From assembly GCA_902590245.1 (NCBI GenBank), contig CACIWG010000001.1:65747-113143 (forward strand): a stretch of DNA of 47,397 bases, read 5' to 3'. Below, one piece after another: positions 33,941 to 41,669 of the stretch. The stretch is from an uncultured SAR116 cluster alpha proteobacterium (GTDB lineage: Bacteria > Pseudomonadota > Alphaproteobacteria > Puniceispirillales > Marisalimonadaceae). The notes beneath the pieces are model-generated. The model made no database searches, was not told the DNA's origin, and worked only from the letters and a program-made list of their open reading frames with translations. The first letter of the stretch is position 1; the number at the start of each line of letters is the position of its first letter. Position numbers and translations under genes: made by a program.

Positions 33941-34816
33941 ATGGATAGAAGAGATAGATTATTTTACGAAGCTGCACCATTTAGAGAGAAACTGCTACTA
34001 AATGGAAAAGAAAAATTAATAATTTGGGTAGTAGTTAATATAGAAGTTTGGGATCCAAACTTACCACAACCAAGAAACGTTTTACCTCCTCCAATGGGTG
34101 TTCCAATGTTACCAGACCTTCCAAATTGGTCTTGGCATGAATATGGAATGAGAACAGGATATTGGAGATTCTTAGATATCCTAAAAAATAGAAAAATCAA
34201 GCCAACTCTTGCTCTTAATGGCGTAGTTGTAGATGTTTATCCAAAAGCTGTTGAGGAAGCTTTAAAGCTTGACTGGGAACTTATGGGGCATGGCTTTATA
34301 CAAAGACCAATGCATAAGGTAGATAATGAATATGTTGATATTAAAAGTACTTTGGAAAAACTAAGGAAATTTTCAAATCAAGATGTTATAGGTTGGGAAA
34401 GCCCAGGGTTAACAGAAACAAATGATACTATTGATATTCTCTCTGAAAATGGAATTAAATATGTTGCCAACTGGGTTATAGATGATCAACCTGTAGATCT
34501 TAAAGTAAAAAACAAAAATAGAATGTTAGCTTTACCTTATACAGTTGAAATAAATGATGTCTCCATTACGGCAGTTCATAATCACCCATCAGACGCTATT
34601 TTTACCAGAGGCAAAGATCAATTTGACCAATTATACAAAGAAGCAAAAAAAACTACTAAAATTATGTGTATAAGTATTCATCCATATTTAACAGGTGTTC
34701 CTCATAGGATTAATTACTTAAATAAATTATTAGATTATATAATAGAATTTGATGATGCTGTGTTCATGAACGGAAAAGAAATTCACAATTGGTATTGTAA
34801 TGAAGTTAATTTATGA
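33941..34816 (+). CDS. Polysaccharide-deacetylase-family protein, PuuE-like
   Basis: A 291-residue NodB-fold enzyme of the subgroup that includes cofactor-independent allantoinase PuuE. Seen are HEYGMRTGYWRFLDIL (about 66-81), KPTLALNGVVVDVYP (about 87-101), GHGFIQRPMHKV, the segment GWESPGLTETNDTIDIL, WVIDDQPVDL, and the ISIHPYLTGVPHR near the C-terminus. The pattern fits PuuE-like amidohydrolases better than chitin or peptidoglycan deacetylases. No other ureide gene is adjacent, so allantoin is only one candidate. It is probably cotranscribed with osmC. Confidence 0.88.
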   Translation: MDRRDRLFYEAAPFREKLLLNGKEKLIIWVVVNIEVWDPNLPQPRNVLPPPMGVPMLPDLPNWSWHEYGMRTGYWRFLDILKNRKIKPTLALNGVVVDVYPKAVEEALKLDWELMGHGFIQRPMHKVDNEYVDIKSTLEKLRKFSNQDVIGWESPGLTETNDTIDILSENGIKYVANWVIDDQPVDLKVKNKNRMLALPYTVEINDVSITAVHNHPSDAIFTRGKDQFDQLYKEAKKTTKIMCISIHPYLTGVPHRINYLNKLLDYIIEFDDAVFMNGKEIHNWYCNEVNL

Positions 34817-34823
34817 AAATAAA

Positions 34824-35696
34824 TTACCTTAAATTACCTTTAAGTTCACTTAAAAATGGGGCACCTGAAGATCCACCAAATTTTTTACATTTTAAACAGG
34901 CAATATAATTAGCGAATTCAATACATTTTTTTAGAGAAGAATTTGAAACTAATTTAAGTAAAAAAGCACCATGCCATACATCACCTGCAGCTAAAGTGTC
35001 AACTGGATTTATTTTTATTGCTGGAACGTTTATTAGAATGTTGTTTTTAATATAATAGCAACCATGTTCTCCATTTGTCACAAAAATTTTACAATCAAAT
35101 TTCTTAGAAATAGAAACTAATGCAGTTTCAATATCGTCTAATCCAGTAAAACTTTTTAATCCTTGATAAGAAAAAACGACGTGTGAAAAATGACTTAAAA
35201 GTTCACTAGTTGTATTTTCTTCAGCGTCAAGCAACTTAGGCTTTCTAACATTTTCAATTTTCTTTAAAATTTTAATTGAATTTTTTAAATCTCTAGTATC
35301 AAACAAAAACCCATCAAACATTTCATAATCTATATTATTTTTTATTACTACATCATTAAATTCACGATTATTTAAAACTAGTCTTTCACCATTTTTATCA
35401 ATGATAATAGATGAAATAGAAGTTTTGAAATTATCAACATAATGTGTGTAACTAAGATCTATGTTTTCGGATAGTAACTTTTGTTTTAAAATGTTACCAA
35501 CTTCATCGTTTCCTATTACAGTAGACAAAAAAACTCTCATACCAAGCCTTGAAAGGGCTACAGAAGCATTTGCTGCGTTACCACCAATGCTTACATATAC
35601 TGAGTTAGATTTATATTTTTCGGCGTACTTTGGAAACTCTGATACAGTATGTATTAAATCTAGAGCTGATAAACCATGTACAAAAATTTTTCTCAA
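34824..35696 (-). CDS. PfkB-family carbohydrate kinase (ketohexokinase/ribokinase-like)
   Basis: A 290-residue sugar or nucleoside kinase. The N-terminal PfkB signature is GGNAANASVALSRLG (about 38-52), and the C-terminal ATP-binding/catalytic motif DTLAAGDVWHGAF holds the catalytic Asp. The subgroup resembles ketohexokinase. The only supported start is TTG at 35694-35696, with AAGG about 8 bases before it, since no in-frame ATG is near. It lies 33 bases after phoB on the same strand and may be read through from it. A 7-base inverted repeat spans this junction. Confidence 0.88.
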   Translation of the reverse strand: MRKIFVHGLSALDLIHTVSEFPKYAEKYKSNSVYVSIGGNAANASVALSRLGMRVFLSTVIGNDEVGNILKQKLLSENIDLSYTHYVDNFKTSISSIIIDKNGERLVLNNREFNDVVIKNNIDYEMFDGFLFDTRDLKNSIKILKKIENVRKPKLLDAEENTTSELLSHFSHVVFSYQGLKSFTGLDDIETALVSISKKFDCKIFVTNGEHGCYYIKNNILINVPAIKINPVDTLAAGDVWHGAFLLKLVSNSSLKKCIEFANYIACLKCKKFGGSSGAPFLSELKGNLR

Positions 35697-35738
35697 GCCA
35701 TTAACCTTAAAGTTATAAAATATAAGACTTTATGGCTT
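35695..35738 (-). repeat. Inverted repeat across the phoB-pfkB junction
   Basis: Seven-base arms AAGCCAT (35695-35701) and ATGGCTT (35732-35738) would form a stem on the minus-strand mRNA that includes part of the TTG start of the kinase gene. No T-run follows, so it is not a terminator. A role in translation is conjecture. Confidence 0.3.
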
Positions 35739-36416
35739 TAGTAAACCGTAACCTCCGTCTCTAACTGTTCGAATTAAATCTACATCTTTTTCATTAATTC
35801 TAAGAGCTTTTCTTAATCTACTCATATGAACGTCAACGGTTCTATCCTCTATAAAAATTCCATGGCCCCAAACTGAGTCTAACAATTTTTCTCTAGAAAA
35901 TATATGGCCAGGTCTTTCTGCAAGGAGAGTTAATAATTTAAATTCTTTTGGACCTAATTTAACTAATTGATCATTTCTGAAGACTTGCATTTCTGATAAA
36001 GATATTTTTAGTTCTCCAACAATCAATACATCTATAGACATAGATGTATTTGTTCGTCTGATAAGCGCTTTAACTCTAGAAACAAGTTCCATTGGAGAAA
36101 ATGGTTTTGATATATAATCATCGGCACCTGTATCTAATCCAAGTGACTTATCAGAATCTTCACTTCTTGCACTTAACATTATTATTGGAAGCAACTTTGT
36201 ATCTTTGTTCGATCTGAGTTCTCTACAAAGCTCTATTCCAGACATTTTTGGCATCATCCAATCTGCAATAAGTACACTTGGCTTTTTTTCATAAATCATA
36301 TCAAGAGCTAGTTTACCATTATATGCTGATCTAACTAAAAAACCATTCTTTTCTAAATTGAATTTCATTAATTCAATTTGATTAGGCTCATCATCTGCAA
36401 TTAAAATTTCATTCAT
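35730..36416 (-). CDS. phoB: Phosphate regulon response regulator PhoB
   Basis: A 228-residue OmpR-type response regulator. The receiver domain has acidic pocket residues in IADDEPN (about 6-12), phospho-acceptor Asp52 in LIADWMMPKMSG, Thr/Ser in LSARSED and Lys in YISKPFSP. The C-terminal winged helix has KLGPKEFKLLTLLAERPG and VWGHGIFIEDRTVDVHMSRLRKAL, the PhoB-type recognition region. It is activated by the adjacent PhoR under phosphate shortage. It is 60 bases downstream of phoR on the same strand, the reverse of the order in E. coli. Confidence 0.93.
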   Translation of the reverse strand: MNEILIADDEPNQIELMKFNLEKNGFLVRSAYNGKLALDMIYEKKPSVLIADWMMPKMSGIELCRELRSNKDTKLLPIIMLSARSEDSDKSLGLDTGADDYISKPFSPMELVSRVKALIRRTNTSMSIDVLIVGELKISLSEMQVFRNDQLVKLGPKEFKLLTLLAERPGHIFSREKLLDSVWGHGIFIEDRTVDVHMSRLRKALRINEKDVDLIRTVRDGGYGLLKP

Positions 36417-36476
36417 ATTGTTTTATATTAAATAAATATTACATCTATATTACAATATTCAATAATTTATTATTTT

Positions 36477-37538
36477 TCAATTTTTCAAAACTGGAAAAGC
36501 TACAGAAAATATTGTTTGTTTGTTTTGACTACTTCTAATTGTAAGTTCTGCCCTGTGCTTAATCAATATGTGTTTCACAATTGCTAATCCTAAACCAGTA
36601 CCACCAATTTTTCTTGATCTTGCTTTATCTACTCTAAAAAATCTTTCTGTTACTCTATCAATGTATTTTTCAGGAATACCTTCGCCTTCATTAATTACAG
36701 ATACCGTTAATTCATTAGTTTTCATTTGATCAATTTTAATTAAAATATCTGAATTTGAATTCCCATATTTGATGCCATTTTCAATTAAGTTATAAAATAC
36801 TTGTGTTAGTTCTAAAAAATCAGCTTCTACTATAAGTGATTCGTTTTTATCAACTCTATTATCAATTAAAATTATTTTATTATTATTTAACAACCCACTC
36901 TTTTCAATATTTGAAATAACCGATTTTATTGGTTCAAAAATTGAAATAGTTGTTGATGGTGAAATATGTTCCTCGGATTCTACTTTTGAGAGAGAAAGAA
37001 TGTCATCAATTAATGTATTCATTCTTTTAGATTCTTCGTTCATAATATTTAAAAATTTATTGAGTGTTGTTTTATTAATTTTATCATCGTTTAACATTGT
37101 TTCCACAAAACCAGACAAAATTGTTAATGGAGATCTGAGTTCATGACTTACATTTGCAACAAAATCTCTTCTTATTTTTTCAAGATTTCTTTGCAAAGTT
37201 AAATCAGTTATTATTAATAAGTTTTTGTTTTTACTGATTTTTTTTAACTTTATTCTTAGTTGTCTATTTAGATAATCATCTAATTCGTGCACAAATGAAT
37301 AATCATATTTCTTGTTTGATTTATCAAAATTTAATGAATTAAAATCTGGATTTTTAATAATATTTAAAATATTTTTGTTTAATAAATTTTTTCCTAACAG
37401 TTCTTGAGAGACTTTATTTGAAACTAAAACTCGTCCAGAATTATTTATTAGAATGAAACCATCTTCCAATATATTTCCAACATCTATGAAATATTTAGAA
37501 GTTTTCTTTTTTTTCAAATTACTTTTTTTTAGATTCAT
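36477..37538 (-). CDS. phoR: PhoR-like sensor histidine kinase without transmembrane segments
   Basis: A 353-residue kinase with a PAS-like N-terminal domain (about 20-110, NILEDGFILINNSGRVLVSN), a HisKA domain with His132 in FVANVSHELRSPLT, and a HATPase domain (N-box FYNLIENGIKYG, G-boxes NEGEGIPE and GGTGLGLAIVK). A basic, lysine-rich start (LKKSNLKKKKTSK) replaces the usual transmembrane helix. An in-frame stop lies shortly upstream, so the gene is not merely annotated short. Most PhoR proteins are membrane-anchored, so this one would be soluble or peripheral. A Pho-box-like repeat is 33 bases before the ATG. Confidence 0.88.
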   Translation of the reverse strand: MNLKKSNLKKKKTSKYFIDVGNILEDGFILINNSGRVLVSNKVSQELLGKNLLNKNILNIIKNPDFNSLNFDKSNKKYDYSFVHELDDYLNRQLRIKLKKISKNKNLLIITDLTLQRNLEKIRRDFVANVSHELRSPLTILSGFVETMLNDDKINKTTLNKFLNIMNEESKRMNTLIDDILSLSKVESEEHISPSTTISIFEPIKSVISNIEKSGLLNNNKIILIDNRVDKNESLIVEADFLELTQVFYNLIENGIKYGNSNSDILIKIDQMKTNELTVSVINEGEGIPEKYIDRVTERFFRVDKARSRKIGGTGLGLAIVKHILIKHRAELTIRSSQNKQTIFSVAFPVLKN

Positions 37539-37570
37539 AAATTGATTTAATTAATAATTAACTTAAAAAA

Positions 37571-37588
37571 ATTACAATTATGTTACAA
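37571..37588 (-). promoter_or_regulatory. Pho-box-like direct repeat upstream of phoR
   Basis: Read on the minus strand: TTGTAAC, four bases ATAA, then TTGTAAT. Two 7-base units at an 11-base period match the architecture of Pho boxes (CTGTCAT-N4-CTGTCAT). A further TTGTCAA lies at 37603-37609, about two units further upstream. The position, 33 bases before the phoR ATG, fits autoregulation by PhoB. Confidence 0.5.
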
Positions 37589-37595
37589 TCTTTTA

Positions 37596-38591
37596 TTATA
37601 TATTGACAATTGTATCATTAGAACTAGATCGTTTAATTGCATCTAAAACAGCTATGTTTTGATATTTCTCATTATCTGTAAACAAATATTCTTTATCGTT
37701 AGTTGAAGCATCAACAAAATTATGAATATTTTTTGAAACAGTATCAGTCCAATTAAATATTATTTTTTCAATACTTCCATTACTCATTCTTATTGTCATT
37801 TCTGAGTCTCCAGGGGTATCAGGATGTGAACTATCAATAAGTTCTACCCATCCATTTTCTCCAAAAATTGTAACTCTTTGATAATGAGGTGTTTTTAAAA
37901 TTGCTGTTATTTGTGTACTTAATCCTGAATTATGAACTAGCGTAGCACTTACCACATCTCCAGTTTCATACTGTAATGCCCTTTTTGCTGTTGTAGCAAA
38001 TACTTTTTTAACAGAACCAAATAACCAAATCATAAGATCAGTTAAATGTATACCCATTCCAGTCATCCCCGCAGCAGGAGCAACTTCAGGGTCAGTCCTC
38101 CAGTTATCTAAAGGCAAATTTGCTAATTTATCGTGACTAAAATGTGCTTCAGCATACATGATGTTACCTAACAAATTATTTTCAATAACCTCTTTTAATT
38201 TTTGCCATCCATTTTCAAATCTACGTTCATGCCCAACACCTAAAAGAACATTATTTTTTTTGCAGACTTTAATCATCTCTTTAACATCAGAAGGTATCAA
38301 TGATAATGGTTTTTCACAAAAAACATGTTTTTTTAAATTTGCACATAAAATAGTTTGGTCTTTATGAAATGAATTAGGGGTACATAATACAATTCCATCG
38401 AAATCGGTTGATTTAACAGTCTCTTCAAAATCATAAGAAAAATTCAAGTTAAAATTTTTAGCTAATTGCAAGGCTTCTTTATCTGGGTAAGGTTCAATTA
38501 AATTCACTATTTTAACTTTTTCAGATGAAGATAACCTTTGAATCATCACCTTACCCCACCAACCTAAACCAGCAATTATGAGTTTAAACAT
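37596..38591 (-). CDS. Gfo/Idh/MocA-family oxidoreductase
   Basis: A 331-residue NAD(P)-dependent dehydrogenase. The N-terminal Rossmann motif is IAGLGWWGKVMIQ (about 5-17), the EKP motif lies in HVFCEKPLSLIP (about 91-102), and the C-terminal part carries GMGIHLTDLMIWLFGSV with the conserved HxxD/H pair. It belongs to a different subgroup from the gene at 10697-11830. The GST gene begins upstream and the two are 3 bases apart, so they share a transcript. The substrate is unknown; myo-inositol or sugar derivatives are family norms. Confidence 0.9.
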   Translation of the reverse strand: MFKLIIAGLGWWGKVMIQRLSSSEKVKIVNLIEPYPDKEALQLAKNFNLNFSYDFEETVKSTDFDGIVLCTPNSFHKDQTILCANLKKHVFCEKPLSLIPSDVKEMIKVCKKNNVLLGVGHERRFENGWQKLKEVIENNLLGNIMYAEAHFSHDKLANLPLDNWRTDPEVAPAAGMTGMGIHLTDLMIWLFGSVKKVFATTAKRALQYETGDVVSATLVHNSGLSTQITAILKTPHYQRVTIFGENGWVELIDSSHPDTPGDSEMTIRMSNGSIEKIIFNWTDTVSKNIHNFVDASTNDKEYLFTDNEKYQNIAVLDAIKRSSSNDTIVNI

Positions 38592-38594
38592 AAT

Positions 38595-39233
38595 TTAAGG
38601 CTGAGGTATTACTTGATCATTTTGTGGCACTAACCAACCTTTTTGAACTGCTGGCCTTTCTACCATTTCTTTGTACCACCTAGTTACATTCGGAAATTCA
38701 TTTAAGTCTATTTCCTGCCAATCAAATCTAGCAGTCCATGGCCATATTGAAATATCTGCAATTGAATAATTATTGCCAGCAATATATTGACTTTTAGATA
38801 ATTTTTTATCCAAAACACCATATAAACGTCTGGCTTCTTTAGAATATCTAGTTTCAGAATATTCTGATTTGCCTTTATTATATTTAACAAAATGATGCAC
38901 CTGACCGAACATTGGGCCTACCCCACCCATTTGCCACATTAACCATTCTAAAGTTCTGTAATAATCATCTGAATTGTCTTTATTGATAAGTTTGCCTGAT
39001 TTTTCTGCTAAATATAAAAGAATAGCGCCTGATTCAAACAAAGAGTAATTATTATTATCTCTATCTACAATTGCAGGTATTCTATTATTAGGCGATATTT
39101 TCAAAAAGTGTGGTTGGAATTGCTCATCTTTAGCAATATTAATTGAATGCACCTCATAAGGGATTTCAATTTCCTCTAACATAATTGAAACTTTTCTTCC
39201 ATTTGGCGTATGCCATGTATACAAATCAATCAT
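38595..39233 (-). CDS. Glutathione S-transferase, YfcG/YghU-like
   Basis: A 212-residue GST. The N-terminal thioredoxin-fold domain starts IDLYTWHTPNGRKVSIMLEE, where the TPNG turn is typical of the YfcG/YghU disulfide-bond oxidoreductase group. ISPNNRIPAIVD holds the cis-Pro and the ESGAILLYLAEK segment holds the glutathione gamma-glutamyl contact. The helical C-terminal domain has IAGNNYSIADISIWPW. It sits between the quinone reductase gene (15 bases) and the Gfo/Idh gene. Function in thiol redox repair is likely. Confidence 0.9.
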   Translation of the reverse strand: MIDLYTWHTPNGRKVSIMLEEIEIPYEVHSINIAKDEQFQPHFLKISPNNRIPAIVDRDNNNYSLFESGAILLYLAEKSGKLINKDNSDDYYRTLEWLMWQMGGVGPMFGQVHHFVKYNKGKSEYSETRYSKEARRLYGVLDKKLSKSQYIAGNNYSIADISIWPWTARFDWQEIDLNEFPNVTRWYKEMVERPAVQKGWLVPQNDQVIPQP

Positions 39234-39248
39234 TTTAAATCCTTACCT

Positions 39249-40232
39249 TTACAGTGTAATAACTATTCCACCTTTTGTCTTACGACCTTCAAGTTCATTA
39301 TGTGCTTCAACTATTTTTTCTAATGGCATTTTATCATGAATATAAACTTTTAGCCTGCCATCTGATACACGACTATAAAGCTGATGAGATGCATCATTAT
39401 ACTCAGCTCTATTTGCAATATAGCTAAATAATGTTGGTCTCGTAACAAATAATGAACCCTTAGCGGACAGCATAGCTAAATTAAAATCTGTTATTGATCC
39501 TGAAGCTTGGCCAAACAATACCCATAAACCCCTTGGTTTAAGGCAATCCATAGATCCTGGAAAAACATCTTTTGCTACACTATCGTAAACAACATCACAT
39601 TTTTGATTATTTGTAATTTTCATAACTTCATCAACAAAGTTATCTTTTTTATAGTCGATAACGTGATCATATCCTGCTTCTAAAGCAGTAGCAACTTTGT
39701 CAGGACCTCCAGCAGTTCCTATCATTGTAGCGCCAATTTCTTTTCCCCATTGGCCCATTAATTGGCCAACGCCACCTGCCGCTGCATGAACAAGAGTTGT
39801 CATACCAGGTGTTACTTTAGTAGTTAAATGAAGTAAATAATGGGTTGTCAATCCTTTCAAAGTACATGCAACAACATCATGATCTTCTACTTCAACGTTA
39901 ATCATAGTAGCATGTGCTGCATTAATAACAGCATATTCTGCATATGCCCCAACTGGAGTTACATATGAGACTTTATCACCTTCTTTAAAATCTGATACAT
40001 CAGAACCAACTGAATGAATATAACCAACTCCCTCAGAACCAGGAATTTTAATATCATTATTATTAGGCCATGGATATAAACCAGATCTAAAATATGTATC
40101 TAAGTAATTAAGACCTATAGCATTATTCTTAACAACAATTTGTCCACTTCCTGGAGACGGAATGTTAGCTTCAATTAAAGACATATTTTCTGCAGGACCA
40201 AAATCAGATAAATTTACCACTCTTTGTTTCAT
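39249..40232 (-). CDS. NADPH:quinone oxidoreductase (QOR-type MDR)
   Basis: A 327-residue reductase of the quinone oxidoreductase group. Seen are NAIGLNYLDTYFRSGLYPWP (about 38-57), GSEGVGYIHSVGSDVSDF (about 64-81), and VHAAAGGVGQLMGQWGKEIG (cofactor turn). C-terminal ELEGRKTKGGIVITL is the usual family end. ATG at 40232 is chosen because GAGAGG lies 5 bases upstream; a TTG at 40244 would add four residues. It heads a three-gene unit with the GST and Gfo/Idh genes and is divergent from sodB, which suggests a redox-protection role. Confidence 0.92.
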   Translation of the reverse strand: MKQRVVNLSDFGPAENMSLIEANIPSPGSGQIVVKNNAIGLNYLDTYFRSGLYPWPNNNDIKIPGSEGVGYIHSVGSDVSDFKEGDKVSYVTPVGAYAEYAVINAAHATMINVEVEDHDVVACTLKGLTTHYLLHLTTKVTPGMTTLVHAAAGGVGQLMGQWGKEIGATMIGTAGGPDKVATALEAGYDHVIDYKKDNFVDEVMKITNNQKCDVVYDSVAKDVFPGSMDCLKPRGLWVLFGQASGSITDFNLAMLSAKGSLFVTRPTLFSYIANRAEYNDASHQLYSRVSDGRLKVYIHDKMPLEKIVEAHNELEGRKTKGGIVITL

Positions 40233-40255
40233 AATACCTCTCAAGAATTAAAAAT

Positions 40256-40288
40256 TTGATATTCATATAAAGGATGAATCTTTATCAA
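40256..40288. repeat. Interrupted inverted repeat upstream of the quinone reductase
   Basis: The 11-base arm TTGATATTCAT pairs with ATGAAT-CTTT-ATCAA, allowing a 4-base bulge, across a 7-base loop. It lies 23 bases upstream of the reductase start. It could be a regulatory site, but AT-rich chance pairing is possible. Confidence 0.25.
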
Positions 40289-40380
40289 GTAATATAAACA
40301 AATTAAAAGAAAAAGTAATTACATTTTCTAGATTTTAGAATAAAATAATTATGATACTTATTTTTTTAAAGTATTTAAAA

Positions 40381-40409
40381 TTGAAACCTGAGTAACAATA
40401 ATCTATTAA
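40381..40409 (+). promoter_or_regulatory. Candidate sigma70-type promoter of sodB
   Basis: TTGAAA (40381-40386, five of six) and TATTAA (40404-40409, four of six) are 17 bases apart, 31 bases before the sodB ATG. GGAG at 40430-40433 serves as ribosome-binding site with 6-base spacing. Confidence 0.45.
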
Positions 40410-40439
40410 TAGTATATATTTAAATTTATGGAGATATAA

Positions 40440-41039
40440 ATGCCTTTAGAATTAAAAGACCTTCCTTATTCACATGATGCACTTGAGTCAAATGGAATGA
40501 GTAAAGAAACACTTGAATTTCATCATGATATTCATCACAAAGCATATGTTGATAATGGAAACAAACTACTATCTGGTACTGAATGGGAAAACAAATCATT
40601 AGAAGAAATTATTAAAGGAAATTATGATAGTTCAAAAGTTGCTCAAAATGGAATATTTAATAATGTTTCACAACATTGGAATCATACCCAATTTTGGGAA
40701 ATGATGGGACCGTCAAATAATAATATGCCTAGTGAGTTAGAAAAAACACTTATTGATCAATTTGGAAGTGTAGATGATTTTAAAAATGCCTTTTGTGATG
40801 CTGGTGCCACACAATTTGGTTCCGGTTGGTGTTGGCTTGTAAAAGAAAATGATGGATCACTTAAGATTACTAAAACAGAAAATGGTGTAAATCCAGTGTG
40901 TTTCAATCAGACTGCCCTATTAGGTTGTGATGTGTGGGAACATTCTTATTATATTGATTTTAGAAATAAGAGACCAGCTTACTTAGAAAACTTTTTAAAT
41001 AAACTTGTTAATTGGGAAAATGTTGCATCCAGAATGTAA
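40440..41039 (+). CDS. sodB: Superoxide dismutase, iron type
   Basis: A 199-residue dismutase with metal ligands His28, His82, Asp164 and His168. Gln78 in FNNVSQHWNH sits in the position of the active-site Gln of Fe-SODs. Mn-SODs have Gly there and a Gln in the C-terminal domain. The FGSGWCWLV and DVWEHSYYIDF runs complete the signature. It has no signal peptide, so it is cytoplasmic, converting superoxide to peroxide and oxygen. It has its own promoter-like element and a GGAG ribosome-binding site, and is followed 42 bases later by the membrane protein gene. Confidence 0.95.
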   Translation: MPLELKDLPYSHDALESNGMSKETLEFHHDIHHKAYVDNGNKLLSGTEWENKSLEEIIKGNYDSSKVAQNGIFNNVSQHWNHTQFWEMMGPSNNNMPSELEKTLIDQFGSVDDFKNAFCDAGATQFGSGWCWLVKENDGSLKITKTENGVNPVCFNQTALLGCDVWEHSYYIDFRNKRPAYLENFLNKLVNWENVASRM

Positions 41040-41081
41040 AGTATTTATACTCTATAAAGCTCAATTTGAAAGCTTCGCTTT

Positions 41082-41666
41082 ATGATTAATGTATTATCTG
41101 ATTTAAGTAAAACTGTTTTTGTTTCATTTGCTTTAGCAATAATATTTATATTTTTTTTAGCAAAACATGGACAGTTTGATCAAACAGCATTTAATATGTG
41201 GTTATTTAGATGGTTTCATGTGATATCTGGCATAATGTGGGTTGGAATATTATATTATTTTAATTTTGTACAAATCCCAAATATAAATAAAATTCCAGAT
41301 AATCAAAAACCCGCAATAAGTAAAGTAATTGCGCCGGCTGCATTATTTTGGTTTAGGTGGGGTGCAGTCGTCACAGTATTGACTGGCTTAAAATTAGCAT
41401 ATTTAAATGGATACTTACATAAAGCAATGACTTTTTCAGATGGCTTTTGGCCTATAGGCATTGGAATGTGGTTAGGTATTATAATGCTTTTAAATGTTTG
41501 GGGAGTTATTTGGCCAAATCAAAAAAGAGCTCTAGGTATAATCGAAGTTGATGCAGATGCAAAAGCAAAAGCAGCAAAAAGAGCAATGTTATTTTCGAGA
41601 ACAAATACACTTTTATCAATTCCGATGTTAGTAGGAATGACTGTCGCACAAAATGGGTTCTCTTAA
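41082..41666 (+). CDS. PuuD-like membrane protein (urate hydroxylase membrane-domain family)
   Basis: A 194-residue membrane protein with about five helices. The RWFHVISGIMWVGILYYFNFVQIP run (about 43-66; core HVISGIMWVG) and LFWFRWGAVVTVLTGLKLAYLNGY (about 88-111) match the membrane part of PuuD-type urate hydroxylases. Conserved His and Trp residues, likely heme or quinone contacts, are visible. The C-terminal cytochrome c domain of full-length PuuD is absent. It follows sodB and precedes mtnP by 3 bases. In this marine-type genome family such proteins are widespread and their role in purine oxidation is unproven. Confidence 0.8.
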   Translation: MINVLSDLSKTVFVSFALAIIFIFFLAKHGQFDQTAFNMWLFRWFHVISGIMWVGILYYFNFVQIPNINKIPDNQKPAISKVIAPAALFWFRWGAVVTVLTGLKLAYLNGYLHKAMTFSDGFWPIGIGMWLGIIMLLNVWGVIWPNQKRALGIIEVDADAKAKAAKRAMLFSRTNTLLSIPMLVGMTVAQNGFS

Positions 41667-41669
41667 ATT

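Noticed and set aside
41039-41082. Terminator between sodB and the PuuD-like gene
   Set aside because: AAAGCT and AGCTT-like elements (around 41057-41076) suggest pairing, but no stable stem followed by a T-run could be drawn.
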